DNA from: Halogeometricum sp. S3BR5-2
GTDB lineage: Archaea; Halobacteriota; Halobacteria; Halobacteriales; Haloferacaceae
NCBI RefSeq assembly: GCF_031624635.1
Contig: NZ_JAMQOQ010000005.1
Location: forward strand, 248,001 to 312,000
Direction: 5' to 3'
Length of the DNA: 64,000 nucleotides
Within the stretch, counting starts at the first letter, position 1, and every line of letters begins with the position of its first letter. The notes beneath the pieces are model-generated. The model had not been told where the DNA came from. It worked only from the letters and a program-made list of their open reading frames with translations, and did no database searches. The position numbers were made by a program, and so were the translations under genes. Positions 8,082 through 16,013 of this stretch are shown here, piece after piece.

Positions 8082-9086
8082 CTATTCGGCGTCCTCGACG
8101 GACTCCGGGTGGAGTTCCGTCGACAGCAGCGACGCCGTCTCCACGAACAGGCCGACGACGAGGGGACCGGCGACGATGCCGACGGCGCCGAGCGTCAGCG
8201 CGCCGCCGAAGAAGCCGACGAAGTAGAGACTGCCCGGGATGTCGGCCGTCTTGCGGGCCAAGCGCGGGCGGATGAGCACGTCCGGAAGCCACGCCACCAC
8301 CACCCCGCCGACGACGACGACGAGAATCGCCTGCGTCACCTCCCCGATTAGGAGGTGGTACGCCGCCAGTCCCCCGAGGAGGAAACTCGGGCCGACGATG
8401 GGGATGAACTGGAGGATGGCGGCGACGGTGGCGAGCGTGACGAACGGGTCGTAGCCGAGGAGGAGAAAGACCGGGAGCGCGAGGGCGAAGGTTCCGGCGG
8501 CCGTCGCCGCCTGGAGGACGTAGATGGCGAACAGCGTCTCGCGCACGCGGCGGTTCATCGCCCGAGCGACGCCCTGGTAGGAGGTGGGAACGAGCGCGAG
8601 GACCGCCCGGCGGGCGTCCTCGCCGTGGACGAGCAGCGAGTAGACGACGAAGACGAACAGCGTCGCCTTGACGAGGAGGACGGGCGTCGCGACCGCCAGG
8701 AGGCCCGCCAGCGTCCGGAAGAATCCGAGAACCACCGGAACCAGTTCTTCGAGCGTGAGGCGGTAGACCATGCCGAACAGTTCGACGACGACTTCGTCGG
8801 GGAGACGGCGGACGAGTGCGACGAGCGAGTCGTACCGGAGGTAGACGACGACTACCAGCGGAAGGAGCACGAGCGACGCCGCGAGGAACGCGGCCGTCGT
8901 GGCGAGTCCGCTGGCGACGCGGAGCGACCGGCCGCGGCGGACCAGCGCCTGCCGAAGCGGCCAGAGCACGTACGCGACGGTGACGGAGAAGAACACCGTC
9001 CCGAGCACCGAGCGGAGGAGGAACGCGGCGGCGACGCCCGCGAGGATGAACAACCCGCCGAACACGTGCCGACGTTCGAGAGTCAC
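8082..9086 (-). CDS. AI-2E family (PerM/UPF0118) transporter
   Basis: 334 residues from the GTG at 9086, giving a short N-terminus before the first helix; the GTG at 9125 would add 13 residues and cannot be excluded. It has seven to eight membrane helices in the AI-2E exporter pattern: an N-terminal helix pair, a central soluble region (about 95-150), then a C-terminal block with FIPIVGPSFLLGG and a GxxxGPLVVGLF end. The family is varied: E. coli TqsA exports AI-2, while other members are Na+/H+ antiporters or of unknown substrate. Haloarchaea are not known to use AI-2, so the substrate is unknown. It is convergent with tssB, 24 bp away. Confidence 0.8.
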   Translation of the reverse strand: MTLERRHVFGGLFILAGVAAAFLLRSVLGTVFFSVTVAYVLWPLRQALVRRGRSLRVASGLATTAAFLAASLVLLPLVVVVYLRYDSLVALVRRLPDEVVVELFGMVYRLTLEELVPVVLGFFRTLAGLLAVATPVLLVKATLFVFVVYSLLVHGEDARRAVLALVPTSYQGVARAMNRRVRETLFAIYVLQAATAAGTFALALPVFLLLGYDPFVTLATVAAILQFIPIVGPSFLLGGLAAYHLLIGEVTQAILVVVVGGVVVAWLPDVLIRPRLARKTADIPGSLYFVGFFGGALTLGAVGIVAGPLVVGLFVETASLLSTELHPESVEDAE

Positions 9087-9212
9087 GACTGGTAATGTAG
9101 GGGAACGCACAAAGTCGTTCCTCACGGAGTATCAGGCCCGCGACGTCGACGGAACGGTCCGAGCGGGCGCGGAAATGCGAGCGTCGTCGCACGTGACCCG
9201 CGATGGCACGCG

Positions 9213-9220
9213 TTAAGTAT
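9213..9220 (+). promoter_or_regulatory. TATA-like box of the thiamine transport operon
   Basis: TTAAGTAT lies 23-30 bp before the thiB ATG, the spacing of an archaeal TATA box for a leaderless transcript. It is followed immediately by the dyad at 9222-9241. Confidence 0.45.
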
Positions 9221-9221
9221 C

Positions 9222-9241
9222 ACCGGGTGAAACTACCCGGT
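9222..9241. promoter_or_regulatory. inverted repeat (operator candidate) at the thiB start
   Basis: ACCGGGT-N6-ACCCGGT, a perfect 7-bp dyad, lies between the TATA-like box and the start codon at 9243. If transcription starts about 25 bp after the TATA box, the dyad overlaps the transcription start. It is therefore more likely an operator for a repressor than an RNA hairpin. Archaeal thiamine genes are known to be controlled by ThiR-type repressors; linking this dyad to ThiR is inference. Confidence 0.45.
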
Positions 9242-9242
9242 C

Positions 9243-10391
9243 ATGAGACGACGAAGCTTCCTTGCGGCGGCGGGCGCGGGCGGCGTCGCGGCGCTCGCCG
9301 GGTGTACCGGCGGGGGCGACGGGACGGCGACGGAGGGTGGGACGGAGGCGGGCAGCGAAACCGGGGGAGACACCGGGACCGACGGGACGACGACGGGTAC
9401 CGCGGGCGGAGAAGTGCCGGAGTTGGTCGTCGGCACGTACGGCGCGTTCGTCGACGCGCCGAGCACGAGTCCCGGACCGTGGCTGAAGGAGACGTTCGAG
9501 TCGGAGTTCGACGCGACGCTCCGCTACGAGACGCCCGACAGCGAGGTGAACTACTACATCGAACGCGCGCTCCGAAACGTGGACATCCCGGCGGACCTCT
9601 ACGTCGGCCTCGACGTGAACATGCTCATCCGCATCGACGAGAACCTCGATTCGGGGCTGTTCGCACCCGTCGACGGCCTCGACCGGCGCGACACGGTCAA
9701 AGAGTCGCTGGAGTTCGACCCGCGGGGCCGCGCCGTCCCGTACGACACGGGCTACATCTGCATCGTCTACGACGAGACGTTCGGCGACGGCGGGTTCACC
9801 GCGCCGGAGACGTTCGACGGACTCCTGCGCGAGCAGTATTCGGGCGACCTGCTGACGCAGAACCCCATCTCCAGCGCCACGGGCAAGGCGTTCCTGCTCC
9901 ACACCATCAAGGCGAAGGGCGAGGACGGCTACCTCGACTACTGGGGGAACCTCCAGGAGAACGGCGTGCGCGTCCTCGAGGACTGGACCACCTCCTACAC
10001 AGCCTACTCGAACGGCGAGGCGCCGATGGTCGTCTCCTACTCCACCGACCAGGTGTACGCCCACGAGGAGGGCGAGGACTTGGCGAAGCACCAGTTGCGC
10101 TTCCCGAACGGGCAGGGCTACGCCAACCCCGAGGGGATGGCGATGTTCGAGGGCACCGACCGACCCGAACTCGCGCGGACGTTCATGGACTTCGTGCTCA
10201 GACCCGAGGTGCAGGCCGAGATAGCCGTCCGCAACGTCCAGTACCCCGCGACGACGACGGCGGAGTTACCCGAGTCGTTCGCGCGGTACGCGCAGGAACC
10301 GCCGGAAGCGGTCACGTTCAACTACGACACGCTCCGAGACAACCTCAGTGAGTGGACCTCCGCGTGGGAACGGCAGTTCGTCGGGAACTAG
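9243..10391 (+). CDS. thiB: thiamine ABC transporter substrate-binding lipoprotein
   Basis: 382 residues. Tat-type lipoprotein signal: RRRSFLAAAGAG followed by the lipobox LAGC (Cys21), then a long Gly/Thr/Glu linker (about 22-57) holding the domain off the membrane. The mature part (about 60-380) resembles the TbpA/ThiB periplasmic-binding fold (GTYGAFVDAPSTSPGPWLKETFE, VVSYSTDQVYA, FMDFVLRPEVQAEIA, QYPA). It would capture thiamine outside the cell and hand it to the permease encoded 1 bp downstream. The operon appears controlled by the TATA box and dyad directly before the ATG. An iron- or other-ligand binding protein is the main alternative. Confidence 0.85.
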   Translation: MRRRSFLAAAGAGGVAALAGCTGGGDGTATEGGTEAGSETGGDTGTDGTTTGTAGGEVPELVVGTYGAFVDAPSTSPGPWLKETFESEFDATLRYETPDSEVNYYIERALRNVDIPADLYVGLDVNMLIRIDENLDSGLFAPVDGLDRRDTVKESLEFDPRGRAVPYDTGYICIVYDETFGDGGFTAPETFDGLLREQYSGDLLTQNPISSATGKAFLLHTIKAKGEDGYLDYWGNLQENGVRVLEDWTTSYTAYSNGEAPMVVSYSTDQVYAHEEGEDLAKHQLRFPNGQGYANPEGMAMFEGTDRPELARTFMDFVLRPEVQAEIAVRNVQYPATTTAELPESFARYAQEPPEAVTFNYDTLRDNLSEWTSAWERQFVGN

Positions 10392-10392
10392 C

Positions 10393-12111
10393 GTGCGCCG
10401 CGCCGTCGACGCCCTCCGGCGGTGGGGCGAGCGCCGCGCGCTGACCGCCGTCGCCCTGCTGACGGCCCTCGTCCTCGGTCTGCTCTTCTACTACCCCGTC
10501 GGCACCGTCTTCGTCGACGCCGTGTACGCGGGAGGCGAGTGGACGCTCGGACCGCTCGCCGACGTGCTCACCGACCCCTTCTATCGGGAGATATTCCGGT
10601 TCACCGCGTACCAGGCGCTGCTGTCCACCGCCGCCTCCGTAGCCCTCGGCCTCCCCGGCGCGTGGGTGCTCGCGCGCTTCGACTTTCGAGGACGGGAGAC
10701 GCTCCGGTCGCTCACCATCCTCCCGTTCGTCATGCCCTCAATCATGGTCGCAATCGGCTTCGTCGCCACGTTCGGCCGGACCGGGACGCTGAACGCGGTG
10801 TTGGGGGCGCTCGGACTGCCCGAGGTGACGCTGCTGTACTCGCTGCCCGCCATCGTCGTCGCGCACGCCTTCTACAACGCGCCGCTGGTGACGCGGGTGA
10901 CGACGGCGGTGTGGGAGAGCGTCGACGCCTCGGCGGTGGAGACGGCGCGGACGCTCGGCGCCTCCCCCCGGCGCGCCTTCCGCGACGTGGTGCTGCCGCA
11001 ACTCCTCCCCGCGATAGCCGTCGGCGCGACGCTCACCTTCATCTTCACGTTCGCCTCGTTCCCTATCGTCCTCGCCCTCGGCGGCTACCAACTCGCCACC
11101 GTCGAGGTGTTCATCTACTCGCGCGTCCAGAACCTCGCGTTCGCGGAGGCGGCGTCGCTGGCGGTGGTGGAGACGGCTCTCTCGCTCGGTCTGACCTACG
11201 GCTACCTCCGGTACGAGGCGCGGATGTCGTCGAGCGGTCGGGGCGCGCGCCCGCAGCGTCGCCGCCCCCTGTGGCCCGCGTCGTGGACGCAACGCGCCGC
11301 CGCGACGCGACTCGCCGTGGCCGGCTACGGCGTCGTCGTCCTCCTCGTGTTCGTCGCGCCCGTCGCCTCGATGCTCCTCGCCAGCGTCACGGGTCCGCAG
11401 GGCGGATTCACGCTCGACCACTACCTTTTCTTACTGGAACGTCAGCAGACGGGGACGAGCTACCAGGTCAGACCGCTCACCGCGGTGCGCAACTCCCTCG
11501 TCTTCGGCCTCGGAACGCTCGCGCTTGCGCTGCCGATGGGCGTCGTGACGAGCGTGCTGACGACGCGTGACTTCCGGGGGCGGAAGGTGCTCGACGCGCT
11601 CCTGATGGCGCCGCTGACCGTCTCGGGCATCGTCGTGGGGTTGGGAATGCTCCGCGGCCTCGTCTTCGGCACCGTCGTGTTCGGCACTCGGATACAGGTG
11701 ACCGGCGCCCTGGCCGTCGTCGCCGCCCACGCCGTCGGCGCGTACCCGTTCGTGACGCGCACCGTCGCCCCGCTTCTCGGCGGCCTCGACCCGCGACTCG
11801 TCGAGTCCGCGCGGACGCTCGGCGCGAGTCGCGTCCGGGCGCTCCTCGACATCGAGTTACCGCTCGTCGCCGCCGGCGTCGTCGCCGGCGCGGCGTTCGC
11901 CTTCGCCATCAGCATCGGGGAGTTCGACTCGACGGTCATCCTCGCCGAAGGGTCGAGCAGCTACACGATGCCCGTCGCCGTTCAGCGCTACCTCGGGCGA
12001 CGCCTCGGCCCGGCGACGGCGATGGGCTGTGTCCTCCTCGCCGTCACCGGCCTGAGCTTCGTCGTCATCGAGCGCTTCGGCGGACGGACCGGCGGCCGAG
12101 GCGGGTTCTGA
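10393..12111 (+). CDS. thiP: thiamine ABC transporter permease
   Basis: 572 residues from GTG at 10393, just after the thiB stop; an in-frame GTG at 10348 would overlap thiB by 44 bp. It is a fused double permease with about 12 membrane helices, as in bacterial ThiP. Both halves carry the EAA-type ATPase-docking loop: ETARTLGASPRRAFRDVVLPQ and ESARTLGASRVRALLDIELP. It pairs with thiB to form the membrane channel of the thiamine importer. The ATPase gene thiQ, which usually follows, is not here; instead a tandem-repeat intergenic region follows. Confidence 0.85.
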   Translation: MRRAVDALRRWGERRALTAVALLTALVLGLLFYYPVGTVFVDAVYAGGEWTLGPLADVLTDPFYREIFRFTAYQALLSTAASVALGLPGAWVLARFDFRGRETLRSLTILPFVMPSIMVAIGFVATFGRTGTLNAVLGALGLPEVTLLYSLPAIVVAHAFYNAPLVTRVTTAVWESVDASAVETARTLGASPRRAFRDVVLPQLLPAIAVGATLTFIFTFASFPIVLALGGYQLATVEVFIYSRVQNLAFAEAASLAVVETALSLGLTYGYLRYEARMSSSGRGARPQRRRPLWPASWTQRAAATRLAVAGYGVVVLLVFVAPVASMLLASVTGPQGGFTLDHYLFLLERQQTGTSYQVRPLTAVRNSLVFGLGTLALALPMGVVTSVLTTRDFRGRKVLDALLMAPLTVSGIVVGLGMLRGLVFGTVVFGTRIQVTGALAVVAAHAVGAYPFVTRTVAPLLGGLDPRLVESARTLGASRVRALLDIELPLVAAGVVAGAAFAFAISIGEFDSTVILAEGSSSYTMPVAVQRYLGRRLGPATAMGCVLLAVTGLSFVVIERFGGRTGGRGGF

Positions 12112-12183
12112 GCGCCTGGTCTCCCCCGATTTCCTTCCGTCGCGTACCGGCGACCCGCCGGAATCCGATGGGAATCGGTAACG

Positions 12184-12205
12184 TCTCCACCGGAAACGGA
12201 GGGGT
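12184..12205 (+). repeat. ORB-like motif
   Basis: Core GAAACGGAGGGGT preceded by TCTCCACCG, a close relative of the origin-recognition-box sequence at 21.5-21.7 kb. It runs straight into the G-rich tandem repeat. Confidence 0.45.
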
Positions 12206-12210
12206 TCGAC

Positions 12211-12300
12211 GGAGGTGGGGTGAGGTGGGGTAGAGTGGAGTGAGGTGGGGTAGAGTGGAGTGAGGTGTGGGGTAGGGCGGGATAGAGTGGAGTGAACTGG
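12211..12300 (+). repeat. G-rich tandem repeat (20-bp unit)
   Basis: Two exact copies of TGAGGTGGGGTAGAGTGGAG (12221-12240 and 12241-12260) are flanked by a partial copy before and a diverged longer copy after. The strand is almost free of C and carries many GGGG runs. It looks like a slippage-generated minisatellite and could form G-rich secondary structure. Confidence 0.8.
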
Positions 12301-12382
12301 AGGAGGGCCGGGCGTGACGGCCAGCAGACGTTTTCCGTCGGGGTCGCTACCTGACCTACCTCGCCGCGGGCGGGGCGCACCC

Positions 12383-13963
12383 ATGTCTTCTAACAACTCA
12401 CCCACAGAGCGGGACGAATCGACCGCCGAACGGGACGCCTACTGGTTCCGCACGGCGTCCGGACCGCCGTACGACCCCCTCGAAACCGACGTGCGCGCGG
12501 ACGTCGCCGTCGTCGGCGCCGGCATCGCCGGTCTCACGGCGGCGCTGGAACTCGCGGAGGCCGGCCGCGACGTCGCCGTGATCGAACGCGACCGCGTCGG
12601 CGAGGGCGTCACCGCCCGGTCGTCGGCCAAGGTGACCTCCCTGCACGGCTTCCGGTACGCGAGTCTCGTCGAGGAGTTCGACGAGGAGACGGCACGCGGG
12701 TACGCCGCGGCGAACGAGGCGGCCGTCGACTACGTCGAACGGCGGTGCGAGGCGGCCGACGCGGACGTCGGATTCCGCCGTCTCCCGGCGTACTCGTACG
12801 TCGAGGACGACTCGGAGCGCGAGACGGTGGAGTCGGAGTTCGAGGCCGCTCGACGGGCGGGTCTGTCGGCGTCGCTGGTCGAGGAGATTCCCGTCTCCGA
12901 GGACGCCGTCGGCGCCGTCCGGGTCGACGACCAAGCGCAGTTCGACCCGCGGGCGTACCTGTTCGCCCTCGCCGAAGCGGTCGACGACGCCGGTGGCGTC
13001 GTCTTCGAGCGGACGCGGGCGACGGACCTCGACGCGGGAGAACCGCACCGCGTGCGGACCGAACGCGGGAACGTCGTCGCCGACGACGTGGTCGTCGCCA
13101 CGCACTTCCCCGTCTTCGACCGCGGGGGCTACTTCGCCCGGCAGACGCCGAAACACTCCCTCGTCGTCGGCGTCCGCGTCGCCGACCCGCCGACGGAGGC
13201 GCACTTCTACCGCGAGTCCGAGCCGTACCTCTCGATTCGGTCGGCGGGCGCGAGCGCCGACGACGAACCCATCGTGCTCGTCGGCGGGCAGAGCCACCAG
13301 ACGGGGAAGGGCGGGAGCGTCCGCGAGCGCTACGAGCGGCTCGAACGGCAGGCCCGCGAGCACTTCGACGTGGAGTCGGTGGAGTGTCGCTGGTCGACGC
13401 AGGATTTCACCCCCATCGACGACCTGCCGTACGCCGGCGAGATGGGTCCCGTCTCCGACGGCGTCTACGTCGCCACCGGGTTCGACGGGTGGGGGATGAC
13501 GAACGGCACCGCCGCGGGGCGAATCATCGCGGACCTGATTCGAGACGAACCGAACCCGCACGCGGACGTGTTCGACCCGAACCGGTTCAGCCTCTCCGCC
13601 GCGGGCGACTTCGCGAAGGAGAACGCAGAGGTGGCGAAGTCGTTCGCCGGCGACTGGGTGACGAAACCGCGCGCCGAGGAGGTTCGGAACCTCGACGTCG
13701 ACGAGGCGACGGTGCTCCGCGAGGGGAGCGACGTCCGCGGCGTCTACCGCGACGACGGGGGCGACGTGCACGCCGTCTCGGCCGTCTGCCCGCACATGGG
13801 CTGTCTGGTCGAGTGGAACGACGGCGACCGGACGTGGGACTGCCCGTGTCACGGCTCCCGGTTCGACTACGAGGGCGGCGTCGTCGACGGCCCCGCCGTC
13901 GAGGACTTGCCGTCGGCGCCGGAGTCCGAGTCGGACGGGTCGGCGCCCGAGTCGGACGACTGA
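12383..13963 (+). CDS. FAD-dependent oxidoreductase with C-terminal Rieske [2Fe-2S] domain
   Basis: 526 residues from ATG at 12383. The N-terminal DAO-type fold begins with an FAD-binding VAVVGAGIAGLTAALELAEAG (about 33-53) and ends with the second FAD contact, DGVYVATGFDGWGMTNGTAAG (about 357-377). The C-terminal Rieske domain has the two ligand motifs CPHMGC (about 469) and CPCHGS (about 487). This arrangement is known in glycine-oxidase/DadA-like FAD proteins with Rieske tails; the substrate is probably an amine or amino acid, but the sequence does not say which. The protein is likely cytosolic. It ends in a short acidic tail and is convergent with the methyltransferase gene. Confidence 0.85.
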   Translation: MSSNNSPTERDESTAERDAYWFRTASGPPYDPLETDVRADVAVVGAGIAGLTAALELAEAGRDVAVIERDRVGEGVTARSSAKVTSLHGFRYASLVEEFDEETARGYAAANEAAVDYVERRCEAADADVGFRRLPAYSYVEDDSERETVESEFEAARRAGLSASLVEEIPVSEDAVGAVRVDDQAQFDPRAYLFALAEAVDDAGGVVFERTRATDLDAGEPHRVRTERGNVVADDVVVATHFPVFDRGGYFARQTPKHSLVVGVRVADPPTEAHFYRESEPYLSIRSAGASADDEPIVLVGGQSHQTGKGGSVRERYERLERQAREHFDVESVECRWSTQDFTPIDDLPYAGEMGPVSDGVYVATGFDGWGMTNGTAAGRIIADLIRDEPNPHADVFDPNRFSLSAAGDFAKENAEVAKSFAGDWVTKPRAEEVRNLDVDEATVLREGSDVRGVYRDDGGDVHAVSAVCPHMGCLVEWNDGDRTWDCPCHGSRFDYEGGVVDGPAVEDLPSAPESESDGSAPESDD

Positions 13964-13998
13964 GCGGCGGGTCGGGCGACAAAAGAGGGAGCCGGACG

Positions 13999-14715
13999 CT
14001 ACGGCGCGACGCCGACGGTCAGGAGCGTTCCGAGCGTGCGGTAGCGTTCGACCATCGCCTCGCGCGTCTCCCAGTCGTCCGTCGGGAACGCCTCCGCGGG
14101 AGGAATCTCGATGTCGTCGTCCGGGACGTTGTCCTGCTCGGCGACGTGCAGGCCCGCCTTCCGGAACGCCTCGCGGTACTCGGGACCGGACCACCGCGTC
14201 ATCTCCACGGAGATACGGTCCTGCCAGGCGTGCGAGGCCTCGTTCTCCTCGTAGTAGTTCACCGCGCAGAAGAACGTCCCGCCGGGCGCGAGGATGCGAG
14301 CTATCTCTTCGAGGGTGTGGTGCGGGTCCGCGGCGTAGTAGAACGCCTCCATCGAGAACACGTGGTCGACGCTGTCGTCCGCGAAGGGGAGTTCGTCGAA
14401 GTCGCCGACGAGGAAGCCGATATCGCCGAGTTCGGCCTCGTCGGTATCTTCGGCGGCCCCGCCGTCGGTGGTGTACGACCGGGCGTTGCGCGCCATCTCG
14501 GGCGCGCCGTCGAGGCCGTACACGCGGCCCGCGCCCTTCGTCTCGCGGAGGGCGCGGCCGGCGTACCCGCTTCCGCACCCGAGGTCCAACACCACGTCGC
14601 CGGGTTCGACGGGCATCCGCGCGAGGACGTGCTTCGCGGTGTGCCAGTGGCGGTCCTCCATCCCCTTGTCGCGGCCGTCCGCGGCCCACGCGTCGAACTC
14701 GTCTCTGACGCTCAT
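13999..14715 (-). CDS. class I SAM-dependent methyltransferase
   Basis: 238 residues from ATG at 14715. Motif I VVLDLGCGSGYAGRAL (about 42-57), motif II around GLDGAPEMARNAR, then VGDFDELPFADDSVDHVFSMEAFYY (motif III/post-I region) and LAPGGTFFCAVNYY identify a UbiE/COQ5-like Rossmann methyltransferase. The acceptor is unknown; the W..P..Y..AF..AG block near the C-terminus is a generic small-molecule methyltransferase feature. It is divergent from the membrane protein at 14818, and a TATA-like ACTTAGTC lies about 27 bp upstream on the minus strand. Confidence 0.8.
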   Translation of the reverse strand: MSVRDEFDAWAADGRDKGMEDRHWHTAKHVLARMPVEPGDVVLDLGCGSGYAGRALRETKGAGRVYGLDGAPEMARNARSYTTDGGAAEDTDEAELGDIGFLVGDFDELPFADDSVDHVFSMEAFYYAADPHHTLEEIARILAPGGTFFCAVNYYEENEASHAWQDRISVEMTRWSGPEYREAFRKAGLHVAEQDNVPDDDIEIPPAEAFPTDDWETREAMVERYRTLGTLLTVGVAP

Positions 14716-14817
14716 ACCGTCGCGTCGGCGTCGGGCGACTAAGTCTGTCGGGTTTCGTGTCGCCGGGACGGAAGAAAGGTCGGGCCGCTTATACCGAGGC
14801 GCCGCCAGCATCGGAGT

Positions 14818-15270
14818 ATGGTCGGAGTACGCCGCCGGTTCGCGCTCGCGGACACGGCCCAACAGGTCGTCGGGGGGTTCCTGCTCGCGGGGCCGTTCGT
14901 CGTGACCGAGGAGGTGTGGAGTCTCGCGCGGAGCATGTCCGCCGTGCAGGGAGCGCTCACCGCCGTCATCGTCTTGGTCGTCGGCTACGGCGCCCTCTAC
15001 AAGGCCGACGACAGGGACCCCGACAGGGAGAAAGACGTCCTCGGGGTTCCGATTCGGTTCGTCTCGCTCATCCTCGTCTCCTACCTCTCGGTGTTCATCC
15101 TCGCCCTGGCGTTCGACGCGCCGGGGACGTTCCTCGAAGACATGGCCGCCAGCGACGGAACCACCTTCCTCGGCTTCCAGCGGGAGATGTTGGCGACGAC
15201 GCTGAAGGCGACGAGCATCGGTGCGGTGTTCAGCGTCATCGGCGCCGCGACGGCCGACACCGTCTTCTGA
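14818..15270 (+). CDS. DUF2391 (TIGR02587-type) integral membrane protein
   Basis: 150 residues with four hydrophobic helices (about 14-30, 40-58, 75-97, 122-145). The N-terminal block (DTAQQVVGGFLLAGPFVVTEEVW) and the central DVLGVPIRFVSLILVSYLSV are typical of the DUF2391 family, a short membrane family found in haloarchaea and cyanobacteria with no assigned function. A clear TATA-like GCTTATACC lies about 27 bp before the ATG, so the mRNA is likely leaderless. Confidence 0.7.
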   Translation: MVGVRRRFALADTAQQVVGGFLLAGPFVVTEEVWSLARSMSAVQGALTAVIVLVVGYGALYKADDRDPDREKDVLGVPIRFVSLILVSYLSVFILALAFDAPGTFLEDMAASDGTTFLGFQREMLATTLKATSIGAVFSVIGAATADTVF

Positions 15271-15386
15271 GCGGCGGTGCCGCGGCGCTCGGACCGATTC
15301 TTTCAGGCAGCTTCTCGGTCCGGGAATCGACGGATGCGACGGAGACTCACCCGCAGTCTTAAGGTCACTCGGTCGGAGTTTCCGAC

Positions 15387-15965
15387 ATGGATTACACCCT
15401 CGCCATCGAGAACGCCCCGGAGACGATTCCGGGCGGCACAGGTATTCTTCTCCTGCATCCGAGCATCGGCGAGACGGACCGTATCGACACCGACTTCCTG
15501 AAGACCGACACCGACCACTTCCTCGTCATCTCCACCCGAACGACGGCCCGCGAAGTCGAGCAGAAACTCGAACACTACGACGTCGACGAGTCCCGCGCGG
15601 TCATCCTCGATACGCTCTCGGTCGAACGCGGCTACTCCCGACGGAGTTCCGAGAACGTCCACTACGTCTCCTCGCCCGACGACCTGGACGGCATCGTCGA
15701 ACAGACGCGGAGCTTCCTCGAATCCCACGAGGGGAAACTCCGCGTCAGCGTCGACTCCGTGACGGAGATGGCGTACTACGCCGACGTCGACGGCGCGTTC
15801 GAGGCGACGGAGCGACTGCTCGACTTGCTCGACGAACACGAGGCAGTCGGCCTGTTCCACCTCTCGAACGAGGTGCACGAGGAGGAGACGATAACGCGGT
15901 TCCGCGACCTGTTCGAGGGCGTCGTCGAACTCGACGTCGACGGCAGCGTCACCTGCGAGTTCTGA
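15387..15965 (+). CDS. haloarchaeal RecA/KaiC-like protein without Walker A (DUF7090-like)
   Basis: 192 residues. The alternating strand-helix pattern (TGILLLHPSIGETDR, FLVISTRTTAREVEQKL, AVILDTLS, LRVSVDSVTEMAYYADVDGAFEATERLLDLL) resembles the RecA-superfamily fold of haloarchaeal KaiC-like regulators. However, the phosphate-binding loop is absent, so ATP hydrolysis is unlikely. Such proteins may be degenerate partners in signalling; the function is unknown. A TATA-like GTCTTAAGG lies about 27 bp before the ATG. It sits convergent to the DUF7089-like gene on the minus strand. The DUF number is from memory. Confidence 0.6.
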   Translation: MDYTLAIENAPETIPGGTGILLLHPSIGETDRIDTDFLKTDTDHFLVISTRTTAREVEQKLEHYDVDESRAVILDTLSVERGYSRRSSENVHYVSSPDDLDGIVEQTRSFLESHEGKLRVSVDSVTEMAYYADVDGAFEATERLLDLLDEHEAVGLFHLSNEVHEEETITRFRDLFEGVVELDVDGSVTCEF

Positions 15966-16013
15966 GACCGGAGCGGCGAACGGACGCCGGAGCGGTCGCG
16001 GCGGGAGGGGACG

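Larger units (their letters stand above)
12112..12382. other. intergenic gap with ORB-like motif and purine-rich tandem repeat
   Basis: 271 bp between thiP and the FAD/Rieske gene, the place where thiQ would be expected. It has no credible reading frame of its own. It contains an ORB-like element (12184-12205) and a G-rich tandem repeat (12211-12300). Confidence 0.5.

Noticed and set aside
9181-9243. TPP riboswitch upstream of thiB
   Set aside because: The transcript is predicted to be leaderless, there is no room for a THI-box RNA, and the dyad matches a DNA operator better.
12211-12300. Tandem repeat considered as CRISPR
   Set aside because: Units are contiguous, 20 bp, without spacers, and no cas gene is nearby.
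12398-14689. 763-codon open frame on the minus strand opposite the FAD/Rieske gene
   Set aside because: Arg/Pro/Val-rich translation typical of antisense frames in GC-rich DNA; both the Rieske gene and the methyltransferase gene it crosses have clear motifs.
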